From: Paratissierella segnis
Lineage (GTDB): Bacteria; Bacillota; Clostridia; Tissierellales; Tissierellaceae
Assembly: GCF_014385195.1 (NCBI RefSeq)
Contig: NZ_JACRTG010000020.1
Span: 1 to 64,000 of the forward strand
Direction: 5' to 3'
Length of the DNA stretch: 64,000 bases
The position numbers and the translations under genes are program-made. The notes under the pieces are model-generated. The model made no database searches. It worked only from the letters and a program-made list of their open reading frames with translations, and was not told the origin of the DNA. The number at the start of each line of letters is the position of its first letter. Within the stretch, counting starts at the first letter, position 1. Below, in pieces: positions 17,648 through 25,611 of the stretch.

Positions 17648-18094
17648 TTAATTTGATAACTTCTTATATAATTCAGGATTAGTTTGCTCTAACTTCAAAC
17701 GTTCTGAATAATTCATTGACTTAAATTGATCCTTGGTAACTGTATCTCCACCATTATTATGTTTAGTTGGCTTATGAGAATTGTTTAATAGGTATTCATT
17801 TAAGATAGTTGATATTTCTTGACCTGCTACATCAATATCTTCAGCACTAATATATTTAGATAGTCCTGTTGGTAGTTGGTTTATTTCCAACATATCCTTT
17901 ATCTTGTATTCTCTTTCTTTTGCAAGTAACTCTTTCTCTTTCTGTTCAAGTGCTAATTCCTTTTCTGTTTTTTGTGTAGGTAGTTTGCTTTCTAGTGCTT
18001 TTAATTTCTTTACATAATCGGTTCTAATAGTATCCTCCGCACTCTGTATTGCCTTTTCAAATTCCTCTTTTGTCATGTTTTCTTTCCATTCCAT
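17648..18094 (-). CDS. phage scaffold-like protein (DUF4355 type)
   Basis: 148 residues. A coiled coil rich in Glu and Lys runs from about residue 5 to 70 (ALEQKEKELLAKEREYKIKD), followed by a helical tail ending with MNYSERLKLEQTNPELYKKL. This is the usual shape of DUF4355/scaffolding proteins encoded directly before the coat gene in Gram-positive phages. It would direct prohead assembly and set its size. AGAAAGGGGAATG precedes the ATG. Confidence 0.75.
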   Translation of the reverse strand: MEWKENMTKEEFEKAIQSAEDTIRTDYVKKLKALESKLPTQKTEKELALEQKEKELLAKEREYKIKDMLEINQLPTGLSKYISAEDIDVAGQEISTILNEYLLNNSHKPTKHNNGGDTVTKDQFKSMNYSERLKLEQTNPELYKKLSN

Positions 18095-18163
18095 ATTACA
18101 TTCCCCTTTCTAGTTGCTCATATAAGCCCCATATTGCCCTTGTAAGGCATTTTAATATGTTTC

Positions 18164-18343
18164 TTATACGTTAGCCCCTAATAAAATTAATACTTGTTTA
18201 ATTTGTTCTACTTGGTCTGTGGTAAGATTCCTTTTACCATTAATCCAATAACTAAATTGACTTTTACTTATACCTATTTGGTCATAAAGCCATTTGTGTT
18301 TAATACCTCTTTCTTGTAAAATTTCCTTTACTTTTTCATTCAC
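18164..18343 (-). CDS. small HTH protein (XRE-like), GTG start
   Basis: 59 residues translated from a GTG eight bases after AAAGGGG. The helix-turn-helix is WLYDQIGISKSQFSYWINGK (about 18-37), close to small Cro-like proteins of phage. It precedes the scaffold gene and faces the dyad array upstream, so it is a candidate ligand of those dyads. This link is an inference from position. Confidence 0.75.
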   Translation of the reverse strand: MNEKVKEILQERGIKHKWLYDQIGISKSQFSYWINGKRNLTTDQVEQIKQVLILLGANV

Positions 18344-18637
18344 CTCGTTTACCCCTTTTTTAGATTAATTTAGTAACAAAAGTTGCTTAAAAAAATATAT
18401 AAAAAAAGACACAATTATTAGTTGCATCTTAGTTTTAAAAAGTAAGTGTCCATACTATGAACACTATGTAGCATTATTCCCTACATTCAGTATATTTCAG
18501 TATTTTTAGAGGAGAGCAAGTTCCGACCTTGTAAGGAAATATACAAACTTATCCAATTATATTGATAAAAACTTCAATTAAAGCATCAAACTAGCACTAC
18601 TAAATACACTTATGTAAATGTACTTAATACTGATAGT

Positions 18638-18665
18638 TCTTAACCTTCCATTATTTAATTTTCAA
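18638..18665. repeat. 28-bp direct repeat, copy 1
   Basis: Nearly identical to 18820-18847 (two differences in 28). Each copy is followed within about 40 bp by a GTAA-N9-TTAC dyad, so a unit of repeat plus dyad is duplicated. Confidence 0.6.
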
Positions 18666-18819
18666 TGGTGATTGATGTAATTGTTGGTATTACTAAGATT
18701 CACGGTTTGGTTGCTTTCCTAAATTGTTATAGTACCATATAACCAAAATTATAAAACTTCTATAGGTATTGATATTACTATTGTTCAAGGGATTGTTTGC
18801 TTTCTAACATTTACACATG

Positions 18820-18847
18820 TCTTACCCTTCTATTATTTAATTTTCAA
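18820..18847. repeat. 28-bp direct repeat, copy 2
   Basis: Partner of 18638-18665. Confidence 0.6.
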
Positions 18848-18892
18848 CACATTCGGTTGTAACCATTGGAATTACTAGTGTTGATGGCTTTC

Positions 18893-19060
18893 TTAATTGT
18901 CCACACAATCCACGCTTCTATACTGTCTTTGCTTTTCCGTTTTATATTTTCTTCTATATTCTTCAAAGCATTTGTTACAATACTTCATACTATTACTATT
19001 CATTTTTTCTATACACCCACAAACCTCACACATTATCCAACCACTACACTTCCTCTCCAT
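18893..19060 (-). CDS. zinc-finger microprotein, copy 1
   Basis: 55 residues, MERKCSGWIMCEVCGC at the start, with a CxxC pair (11, 14) and a second YCNKC pair (28, 31) that can bind one zinc, then a basic tail KYKTEKQRQYRS. It is a paralogue of the protein at 19879-20049; the motif GWIMCEVCG is kept although the middle differs. The last 55 bases of the two genes are identical, and the preserved frame and cysteines suggest both are real genes despite weak ribosome sites. The function is unknown. Confidence 0.6.
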   Translation of the reverse strand: MERKCSGWIMCEVCGCIEKMNSNSMKYCNKCFEEYRRKYKTEKQRQYRSVDCVDN

Positions 19061-19878
19061 ATAGAGGTTTTAGACATCAAACCTTGTAGTCGTTGAAATT
19101 ACAGGTTTATATGATTTTTTAACTTCGAACATTTGCTCTAATTTTCTGCATTCTAAATTTTGCCTTTTCTATTATCCTTCACTATATTTGTCCGAAATGT
19201 GCTGTTTTACCCCCCCTTTTCCCACATTTTATTAATACATTAAAACTAACTTTTTATTAATATAAGGGTGTTCCCTATAGGTCTTTTAGTGTTTGTGCAT
19301 TTTACTATGTTATAGGAATTTAGTAAAATCAAAAATCGTTGTATCTATTGCAAATACTTGAATACAAAACTTGTTCGCTACTTCACATTTTATAATGTCC
19401 CCTATAGGTCAGTTTGACTTTGTGTATTTTGCTATGTTATAAGGATTTGATGGATATAATAATCCTTGTAGATCTTGATATTACTTGATTACAGAAAATT
19501 TCTATTTCAAAAACTTTCTATATTCCCTTAGTGACAGTTAGTGTTTGGCTTTTTTGCTATGTTGTATGGATTTGATAAGTTTAATAATTGTTGTAAGTAT
19601 TGAAATTACTATAATACAAAAAAGTAAGATTGATTAGAATTTTGTTATACCCCTATAGGTCAGTTAGTATTTGGCTATTTTAGTGGGTTATAGGGATTTG
19701 ATTAATTTAGTAATTGTTGTAAGTATTGAAATTAAGCCATTACAAGTTTTGAAACTTTCGCTACCAGTTCCATATCCCCCATAGGTCTTTTTGACTTTGG
19801 CTATTTTAGTGGGTTTTAGGGATTTAATGAATTGTAAAAAGTGCTGTAAATATTGGAATTACTAGGTTACACAAATGT

Positions 19879-20049
19879 CTAATTGTCCACACAATCCACG
19901 CTTCTATACTGTCTTTGCTTTTCCGTTTTATATTGTCTTCTAGATTTTACAAAACATTCATTACAACAATATTTATCGGCATTATTCTCTTTATAGAACC
20001 TCTCACCACAAACCTCACACATTATCCAACCGCCATTAACTTCCCTCAT
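19879..20049 (-). CDS. zinc-finger microprotein, copy 2
   Basis: 56 residues beginning MREVNGGWIMCEVCGERFYK, with Cys11, Cys14 and a second Cys cluster (YCCNEC, 27-32), then the basic tail shared with copy 1. Bases 19880-19934 are identical to 18894-18948. Small Cys-rich phage proteins of this kind are often DNA or RNA binding, but I cannot assign a role. No strong Shine-Dalgarno is visible. It lies at the upstream edge of the dyad array. Confidence 0.6.
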   Translation of the reverse strand: MREVNGGWIMCEVCGERFYKENNADKYCCNECFVKSRRQYKTEKQRQYRSVDCVDN

Positions 20050-20210
20050 AAGTATAAAGGACTTTGAATCGTCTTTTTTTCATTAAAACGTCTTTTTTTT
20101 CTAGGACATAAGTCCTACTTCTCACTATATTTGTTAAGAAAGTGAAGTTTTACCCCCCTTTTTCGTGTAAAACAAAAAATAGCCGACCTAAGCCGACTAT
20201 AATTTATTAC

Positions 20211-20369
20211 CTATTTACATGTATACTCTATCATTTCCATTATTTCCTTATCTCTTTTAATCGTTTCCTCGTGACTTTTATCAAGTTTTTCATGTTCAAG
20301 TATAAACAATTTTCTTATTTCTGCATCTTTGATTTTGTTAATAGTTTTTAAAACATCTAATTTCATCAT
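20211..20369 (-). CDS. small helical protein of unknown function
   Basis: 52 residues, MMKLDVLKTINKIKDAEIRK and onward, ending EYTCK. It is predicted to be all helix and strongly charged. TAGGTGGTG lies about five bases before the ATG. It starts just after the integrase stop on the same strand, so it is probably cotranscribed with it. It is too short to assign; an excisionase-like role is possible only by position. Confidence 0.5.
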   Translation of the reverse strand: MMKLDVLKTINKIKDAEIRKLFILEHEKLDKSHEETIKRDKEIMEMIEYTCK

Positions 20370-20380
20370 ATCAACACCAC

Positions 20381-21334
20381 CTAATAATCCAATGTGGCGT
20401 GCTTTAGATATTCTCTTCTTAAATCTTCCCTATCTAGGTTCAAATATAATTCAGTCACTTTTACATCACTATGGTCGAGAAGTTGAGATAAAACGTATAT
20501 TGACCCTCCTGCTTTTAAGAAGTCAGTAGCAAATGTTCTTCTAAGGCGATGGGGCGTTACTTCTAACCCTGTACTGTCGCATATTCTTCTAAGATTTTGT
20601 TCAAAGTTTGAAACTGACATTTTAGTATGCCTTGTGGTTGGAAATAGAAATTGGCTCTTTGAATATCTTTCTTTAAAATTACACCACTTTTTTAATTCAC
20701 TAGATAATTTAGGTGTAAGATAAGATAATTTTTCCTTTTTATTTTTAGTATCTCTGAACAATATTGTGTTGTTTCTAAAATTCAAATCATCCATTTCCAA
20801 TGATAAAGTTTCCCCTATCCTTGCACCAGTGCTTAATAATAATTTAGTTGTCATATAGTCCCTATAACCATAGAATGTCGCTATATTAAACGAATTAAGC
20901 AACCTTTTTACATCTTCTCGTTGTAATGGCTCTTTTTTCTCTTCATATACCTTTAATTGCTTAATTCTGGTTACAGGATTAACTTTAATAATATGTTCCT
21001 CGTCAAGATAATTAAAGAATACCTTTATATTTCTGATATAATTGTTAATTGTAACCATAGAGATATTTTTACCATTATCAGTGCGATTGTGTGGTCTATT
21101 AATATCAGCATTGGCAACTTGTACAGTATACTTTCCTCTTTCCCTTAGATAAGATATATACTCTCTAATTTGTTTTGTGTCGACCTTATCAACTTCCTTG
21201 GTGTCCTGTTCCTTTTCCATGTACAGTTGGAACAATTTTAATGTTTGCTCGTAAGATTTCATGGTCTTTTTAGACAAGTTTTTACTTACGCAATAAAGCA
21301 TAAAATCCTCAATATAATAGTCAAAATCTTTCAC
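20381..21334 (-). CDS. int: tyrosine integrase of the element
   Basis: 317 residues. A SAM-like core-binding domain (about 1-115) is followed by the catalytic domain with Arg in TGARIGE (about 173), His262 and Arg265 in TPHRLRRTFA, His288 in LLDHSD and nucleophile Tyr297 in TELYLNL, so all catalytic residues are present. GTG start after GGAGGGG. It lies 140 bp from the spo0A stop on the same strand, with no clear terminator in between. It is the enzyme expected to recombine the 13-bp cores in spo0A. Confidence 0.93.
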   Translation of the reverse strand: MKDFDYYIEDFMLYCVSKNLSKKTMKSYEQTLKLFQLYMEKEQDTKEVDKVDTKQIREYISYLRERGKYTVQVANADINRPHNRTDNGKNISMVTINNYIRNIKVFFNYLDEEHIIKVNPVTRIKQLKVYEEKKEPLQREDVKRLLNSFNIATFYGYRDYMTTKLLLSTGARIGETLSLEMDDLNFRNNTILFRDTKNKKEKLSYLTPKLSSELKKWCNFKERYSKSQFLFPTTRHTKMSVSNFEQNLRRICDSTGLEVTPHRLRRTFATDFLKAGGSIYVLSQLLDHSDVKVTELYLNLDREDLRREYLKHATLDY

Positions 21335-21474
21335 TTTAACCCCTCCATTTTTTAGGTGGAGGATAAAAAGTTAGTTGGCAACAAGTTTATAATTTGTAGG
21401 ATTATGGAAATTTTCCATATATACTTTCATACACTTTATTGGATATAGAAACACCTCAAACCCACTGATTAGCA

Positions 21475-22269
21475 CTATGCGATATCATCTTGCTCCAATC
21501 TTAGTTTATCTGCAATTAGAGCAATAAATTCGCTATTTGTTGGTTTTCCTTTATTATTATTTACTGTATACCCAAATATCTTATCTATTGTATCAATTTT
21601 ACCTCTATTCCATGCTACTTCAATAGCATGCCTGATTGCCCTTTCTACCCTGCTAGGTGTGGTATTAAACTTTTCAGCAACACTTGGGTACAATTCTTTT
21701 GTTACAGCACCTAAATAATCCATATCGTCAATAACCATGTGTATAGCTTCTCTCAAATATAAATAACCTTTTATATGTGCCGGTACACCAATTTCCTGTA
21801 TAATTTTTGTAATTTTGGTCTCCATATTATTTTCATTATTTACATTTTTCTTATAGGTAGCTGCTATATCTAGCTTAGGTTCTAAAATAAGATCATTCTC
21901 AACAGTTTGCTTCAATCTTTTTATAAATATTTGGAAATCAAAAGGTTTTACTACATAATAGGAAGCTCCCAATTCAATTGCCCTTTGAGTTATTTTATCC
22001 TGTCCAACAGCAGATAATATAATAACCCGTGGAAAGAAATCATCCTCTGATTCATGTAACTTTTCCAATACTCCCAATCCATCTAAGTGTGGCATAATTA
22101 TATCCAATATCAATATTTGAGGTTTCTCTTTTTTAACAATTTCAAGAGCCTCTATGCCATCTTTTGCAATACCTACAACTTCAAATTCTTCCTGAGCAGA
22201 TAAAAATTGAGTAATGATTTGACAAAACTCTCTATTATCATCCGCAATAGCAACAGTAATTTTCTTCAT
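21475..22269 (-). CDS. spo0A: stage 0 sporulation protein A, 3' end supplied by the element
   Basis: Master response regulator of sporulation entry. 264 residues. Receiver domain about 1-125 with Asp10, Asp11, phosphorylated Asp56 and the Lys in YYVVKPFD. The C-terminal Spo0A DNA-binding domain follows (about 150-264) with recognition-helix region TTPSRVERAIRHAIEVAWNRG. The last 41 codons lie on the element side of the crossover core and replace the original tail at 6529-6656, so the reading frame is intact and the protein is likely functional. A GGGGGG ribosome site and a Spo0A box precede it. The native terminator is missing downstream. Confidence 0.97.
   Translation of the reverse strand: MKKITVAIADDNREFCQIITQFLSAQEEFEVVGIAKDGIEALEIVKKEKPQILILDIIMPHLDGLGVLEKLHESEDDFFPRVIILSAVGQDKITQRAIELGASYYVVKPFDFQIFIKRLKQTVENDLILEPKLDIAATYKKNVNNENNMETKITKIIQEIGVPAHIKGYLYLREAIHMVIDDMDYLGAVTKELYPSVAEKFNTTPSRVERAIRHAIEVAWNRGKIDTIDKIFGYTVNNNKGKPTNSEFIALIADKLRLEQDDIA
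21590..21602. other. attachment-site core, right end
   Basis: Same GTATCAATTTTAC as 6644-6656, inside the spo0A coding sequence at codons about 222-226. To its right lies chromosomal spo0A; to its left lies element DNA that recodes the gene end. Confidence 0.75.
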
Positions 22270-22309
22270 AATATACCCCCCTGATTTTTATATCTCTACC
22301 TTGTTTTAT

Positions 22310-22318
22310 TTCGACAAA
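22310..22318 (-). promoter_or_regulatory. Spo0A box upstream of spo0A
   Basis: TTTGTCGAA on the minus strand, an exact match to the consensus 0A box, about 40 bases before the spo0A ATG. A sigma-H-like AGAAGGAGTT stretch lies about 15 bases upstream of it. Autoregulation of spo0A through such boxes is established in Bacillus. Confidence 0.65.
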
Positions 22319-22387
22319 AATTCAAAAACTCCTTCTTTTTTATAAAATTTTTTAAAAAAATCTTCTTTTGCAAAATAATGTATTTAA

Positions 22388-22426
22388 AAGGCTTCTATTG
22401 AATTACCTAATTCAAATAGAAGCCTT
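22388..22426 (-). terminator. terminator after spoIVB
   Basis: A long stem (AAGGCTTCTATT-GAATT arms, one bulge) with a 4-base loop and a short U-run on the minus strand. It insulates spo0A from spoIVB. Confidence 0.75.
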
Positions 22427-22435
22427 CACTTTTAT

Positions 22436-23686
22436 CTACTTTATATTTTCAAGCATCCACTCTATATATATACCATATCCTTTTGTCGGATCATTTACAA
22501 AAACATGTGTTATAGCACCAATTAGTTTATCATCCTGTATGATTGGACTACCGCTCATACCTTGTATTATCCCACCTGTTTTATTCAATAGTCTTTCATC
22601 AGTAACCTTAATTATCATGCTTTTTTGCTGAGGCTTTTCTTGCGGTTCAACTTTTAATATCTCAATTTCATATTTATCAACTATATTGTCATCTAAAGTG
22701 CTTAGTATATAAGCTTTTCCTGGTTTTACCTCTTCTTTATAGCCAATTGGAATTGAATTTTTAATTTTTATATCGTCATTGTCTTTCAAAACTCCATAAA
22801 TCCCATAATCATTATTATCGTATATTTCGCCTAAGATGTCATCTGTTTTATAAAAAACACCTTTTATTTCTCCAGGTGTTCCTTTTTTACCTTGCTCTAT
22901 ATCTGATATCTTTGCGTTCATTACCAGCCCATTATCCACATTTAAAAGTTTCCCCGTATCCATATCTGATATGCCATGACCTAATGCTCCGAATTTGTTG
23001 CTTTTCTTATCGTAAAATGTCATAGTACCAATTCCGGAGGTTTTATCTCTAACCCATATTCCTAATCTATAAGAATTGTCCTGCAGGCATTGAATTGGTG
23101 TAGCTGTAATCTTTATTTCCTCTTTATTTCTTAAAACTACAATATTTACTGCTTCTTCTTTTACATTATTTAAAATTCTGACTACTTGTTCTGCACTTGA
23201 AATTTTTTCTCCATTTATTTCTATAATACTATCTCCGACCTTCAACCCCGATTCTCTTGCTGGACTTATTCTGTTGCCTTTTATATTTATAACTTCTGTT
23301 ACCGCCACAACTAAAACTCCTTTGGTATTCATTCTTACGCCAATAGCATTTCCGCCGGGCACCAATTCAGGTCTGTTTACAACATTCACATTGTAGTTTT
23401 TAACCGGAATCAAGCCCAAGAGCTTTATCTGCAGATTTGTTTCACCTTCGTCTATTCCATTCAATGTTATAGATTTTTTACCTTCATTAAAGATCGTTTC
23501 AACTATTGAGACATCTCTATTATCCAACGAGAATGGGAATGATATATTTAGATTCTTATTTTCACCTTTAATTATTTTAAAGTCTGAGGGATAAAATAAA
23601 CTTTGACTTAAACTCAATGAATAAAATAATACAAAAATAATTATAAATAATAGTAAATATTTAGTTTTAAGCCTAAATTTCCCCAA
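22436..23686 (-). CDS. spoIVB: SpoIVB peptidase
   Basis: Secreted serine protease (S55) made in the forespore that signals across the intermembrane space to activate pro-sigma-K processing by cleaving SpoIVFA. 416 residues: a membrane anchor at about 8-27, a PDZ domain at about 115-200 (SGLKVGDSIIEINGEKI), the catalytic His in GALGHGISD (about 235) and catalytic Ser380 in GMSGSPI. TTG start after GGAG. The pairing with spo0A directly downstream is conserved in Bacilli and Clostridia. Confidence 0.95.
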   Translation of the reverse strand: MGKFRLKTKYLLLFIIIFVLFYSLSLSQSLFYPSDFKIIKGENKNLNISFPFSLDNRDVSIVETIFNEGKKSITLNGIDEGETNLQIKLLGLIPVKNYNVNVVNRPELVPGGNAIGVRMNTKGVLVVAVTEVINIKGNRISPARESGLKVGDSIIEINGEKISSAEQVVRILNNVKEEAVNIVVLRNKEEIKITATPIQCLQDNSYRLGIWVRDKTSGIGTMTFYDKKSNKFGALGHGISDMDTGKLLNVDNGLVMNAKISDIEQGKKGTPGEIKGVFYKTDDILGEIYDNNDYGIYGVLKDNDDIKIKNSIPIGYKEEVKPGKAYILSTLDDNIVDKYEIEILKVEPQEKPQQKSMIIKVTDERLLNKTGGIIQGMSGSPIIQDDKLIGAITHVFVNDPTKGYGIYIEWMLENIK

Positions 23687-23820
23687 ATAAAATCACTCTC
23701 CTTTTAATTTTCTTTCCTCACCTCCATAAAAATTTATTGCATATATAATTTAGCCTTTTTAAAGAGAATTATTCTAATCAAAATTTATGAAAATTGTAAA
23801 GTACATTCTACAATTCCAAA

Positions 23821-23865
23821 GAAAAAAAGACTTCTATTAAAACATTTCATTTAATAGAAGTCTTT
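23821..23865 (-). terminator. terminator after recN
   Basis: A stem of about 15 bp (AAAGACTTCTATTAAA and its complement) followed by seven U on the minus strand. Confidence 0.8.
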
Positions 23866-23902
23866 GAAATTTATTAAAAATTTAAATTAAAATTTTTTAT
23901 TC

Positions 23903-25597
23903 TCATTTCCTCAATTCAGATTTTATTTTTTTTGACATGCTTAGCATTTCTTTTGCATGATTTACTGTAGTTTCAGTAACGTTCACGCCACCTAATAATC
24001 TAGCCATTTCTTGTATTTTTTCATCAAAGGTTAATTTTTTAACTTTAGTTACTGTTGTACCATTTTGTGATTGTTTATAGATCTTAAAATGACTGTCCGC
24101 CAAAGCTGTTATTTGAGGCAAATGAGAAATAGATATAATCTGGTGATTTTTTGATATTTTGCATATTTTTTCTCCTACTATCTGAGCAGTCCTGCCGCTA
24201 ATTCCTGTATCTATTTCATCGAATATTAAGGTGGGTATTTTATCATTATCTGCTAAAATATTTTTAAATCCCAACATTATTCTTGACATTTCTCCGCCCG
24301 ATATAATCTTGGACAATGATTTCAAAGATTCTCCGGGATTTGTTGCTATTAAAAATTCGATATCATCCAAGCCATTATAGCTTAAATCTTTTTCTTTGAA
24401 ATTTACCTTAAACACCACATTTGTCATATTTAACTCTTTTAGTTCTTCAGTTAATCTCTTCTCTAATGTTTTTGCAATTTTAATTCTTTTGTCCCTCAGT
24501 AATATGGAGTCATTTGTTAACATTTCTTCATATTTTTTTAAATTATTATTAATTTCTTCAATTTTCTTTTCATAATTTATAAGATTTTCATATTCATCAA
24601 AAATTTTATTTCTATAATCAAATATTTTTTCTATGGTACCGCCATATTTCTTTTTCAATTTATTTACTAAATCTAACCTATCCCTATAATATATTAATTT
24701 TTCCTCATCTATTTCCAGAGACTCTAAATAATAATTTATATCTCTAGCCAAATCCTGTAGTTCATACCTTAATTCATCAAATCTATTTAAATACTTAACA
24801 ATATCTTCATCAAAGGATTTTATATTGTTAAGAAAACTTATACAATTGCTCAATAAGTTTAAAATGGAATCTTTTTCATAATCTGAACCATCCAAATTTT
24901 CTAATACGTTACCTAATCCCATTTGTATGCTCTGTATATTGGAATATTTTTTAAAATTGTTTTCAATTTCAAAGTCATCCTCAGGTGAAAGATTTGCGTT
25001 ATCTATTTCTTCTATTTGATATTTTAATAGGTCTATTTCCCTTTCTCTCTCTGCTGATGATATCCTCATTTCATCAAGTTTTTTCTTTTCGTCTATATAT
25101 TTCTCATAATTTGAATCAATTTTCTCCAATAACCCTCGGTGTCCCTTATCACCGAGACTATCTATTAATAACAAATGATTTTGTGTATTTAAAATGGACT
25201 GATGCTCATGTTGTCCAAAGATATCAACTAAATTCGGTGTTATCTTGCTCAATATATTTAGTGTAATTGGTCTTCCGTTTAGCCTAGATATGCTGGGATA
25301 ATTTTCTGATATTTCTCTGGATATAACCAAAATATCTTCTCCGGTATCAAAACCATATTTGGATAGCAAAGACTTAATATTATTATCAATGCAAAATAAA
25401 GCTTCAACAAATGCTTTCTCTTGTCCGGTACGTATCAAATCTTTGCTGCTTCTGCCTCCCAAAACAAGTCCCAAAGCTTCAATTATAATCGATTTACCGG
25501 AGCCTGTCTCACCAGTTAGTAAATTTAGACCGTAGTCAAATTCTATTTTAAGATCATCAATTATAGCGAAATTTTTAATGCTTAATTCTTTGAGCAT
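23903..25597 (-). CDS. recN: DNA repair protein RecN
   Basis: SMC-like ATPase that binds 3' ends at double-strand breaks. 564 residues, normal length. Walker A GETGSGKS is at 29-36, a long central coiled coil spans about 150-370, and the ABC signature SGGEMSRIMLG and Walker B TLIFDEIDTGISG are near 425-465. It starts 14 bp after the tlyA stop, so the two are cotranscribed. In Bacillus argR lies between tlyA and recN; it is absent here. Confidence 0.95.
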   Translation of the reverse strand: MLKELSIKNFAIIDDLKIEFDYGLNLLTGETGSGKSIIIEALGLVLGGRSSKDLIRTGQEKAFVEALFCIDNNIKSLLSKYGFDTGEDILVISREISENYPSISRLNGRPITLNILSKITPNLVDIFGQHEHQSILNTQNHLLLIDSLGDKGHRGLLEKIDSNYEKYIDEKKKLDEMRISSAEREREIDLLKYQIEEIDNANLSPEDDFEIENNFKKYSNIQSIQMGLGNVLENLDGSDYEKDSILNLLSNCISFLNNIKSFDEDIVKYLNRFDELRYELQDLARDINYYLESLEIDEEKLIYYRDRLDLVNKLKKKYGGTIEKIFDYRNKIFDEYENLINYEKKIEEINNNLKKYEEMLTNDSILLRDKRIKIAKTLEKRLTEELKELNMTNVVFKVNFKEKDLSYNGLDDIEFLIATNPGESLKSLSKIISGGEMSRIMLGFKNILADNDKIPTLIFDEIDTGISGRTAQIVGEKICKISKNHQIISISHLPQITALADSHFKIYKQSQNGTTVTKVKKLTFDEKIQEMARLLGGVNVTETTVNHAKEMLSMSKKIKSELRK

Positions 25598-25611
25598 AAA
25601 TAAACCCCCGA

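Larger units (their letters stand above)
18344..18892. other. non-coding, upstream part of the dyad array
   Basis: No gene seen. It contains three GTAA-N9-TTAC-like dyads (18677-18693, 18762-18778, 18859-18875) and a 28-bp direct repeat of which one copy is at 18638-18665 and the other at 18820-18847 (TCTTAMCCTTCYATTATTTA-like). The region immediately before the HTH gene is a likely control region. Confidence 0.55.
18677..19862. repeat. array of nine GTAA-N9-TTAC dyads in degenerate long repeats
   Basis: On the plus strand the 17-bp sites start at 18677, 18762, 18859, 19086, 19341, 19468, 19593, 19719 and 19846. The perfect forms read GTAA, nine bases with a central TTG, then TTAC. The last five are spaced 127, 125, 126 and 127 bp and sit in long imperfect repeats that also share a CCCCTATAGGTC box and a TTATAGGGATTTGAT-like box, separated by about 40 variable bases. 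It looks like a binding array for a replication initiator or repressor, or a family of structured RNAs. Confidence 0.65.
6644..21602. mobile_element. integrated phage-satellite-like element in spo0A, about 14.9 kb
   Basis: It is bounded by the 13-bp core repeats inside duplicated spo0A 3' ends. In transcription order (right to left) it carries a tyrosine integrase, a 52-residue protein, two zinc-finger microproteins around a dyad array, an HTH protein, scaffold, capsid, an HTH protein, a DHH-like protein, DUF5659, a primase, a coiled-coil protein, small and large terminase, holin, portal, connector and an Ig-domain protein. There are no tail, tape-measure, lysin or prohead protease genes. Size and content fit a capsid-forming satellite that would borrow tails from a helper phage; a decayed prophage is the alternative. 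Confidence 0.85.

Noticed and set aside
18866..19096. Plus-strand frame of 76 codons in the array
   Set aside because: It is the antisense of the zinc-finger gene, which has conserved cysteines and a paralogue.
18677..19862. CRISPR array
   Set aside because: Constant blocks with variable inserts suggest it, but the repeats are about 85 bp and strongly degenerate, the period is 126 bp and there are no cas genes.
20142..20351. 69-codon plus-strand frame
   Set aside because: Opposite to the 52-residue frame with a proper ribosome site; composition is non-coding.
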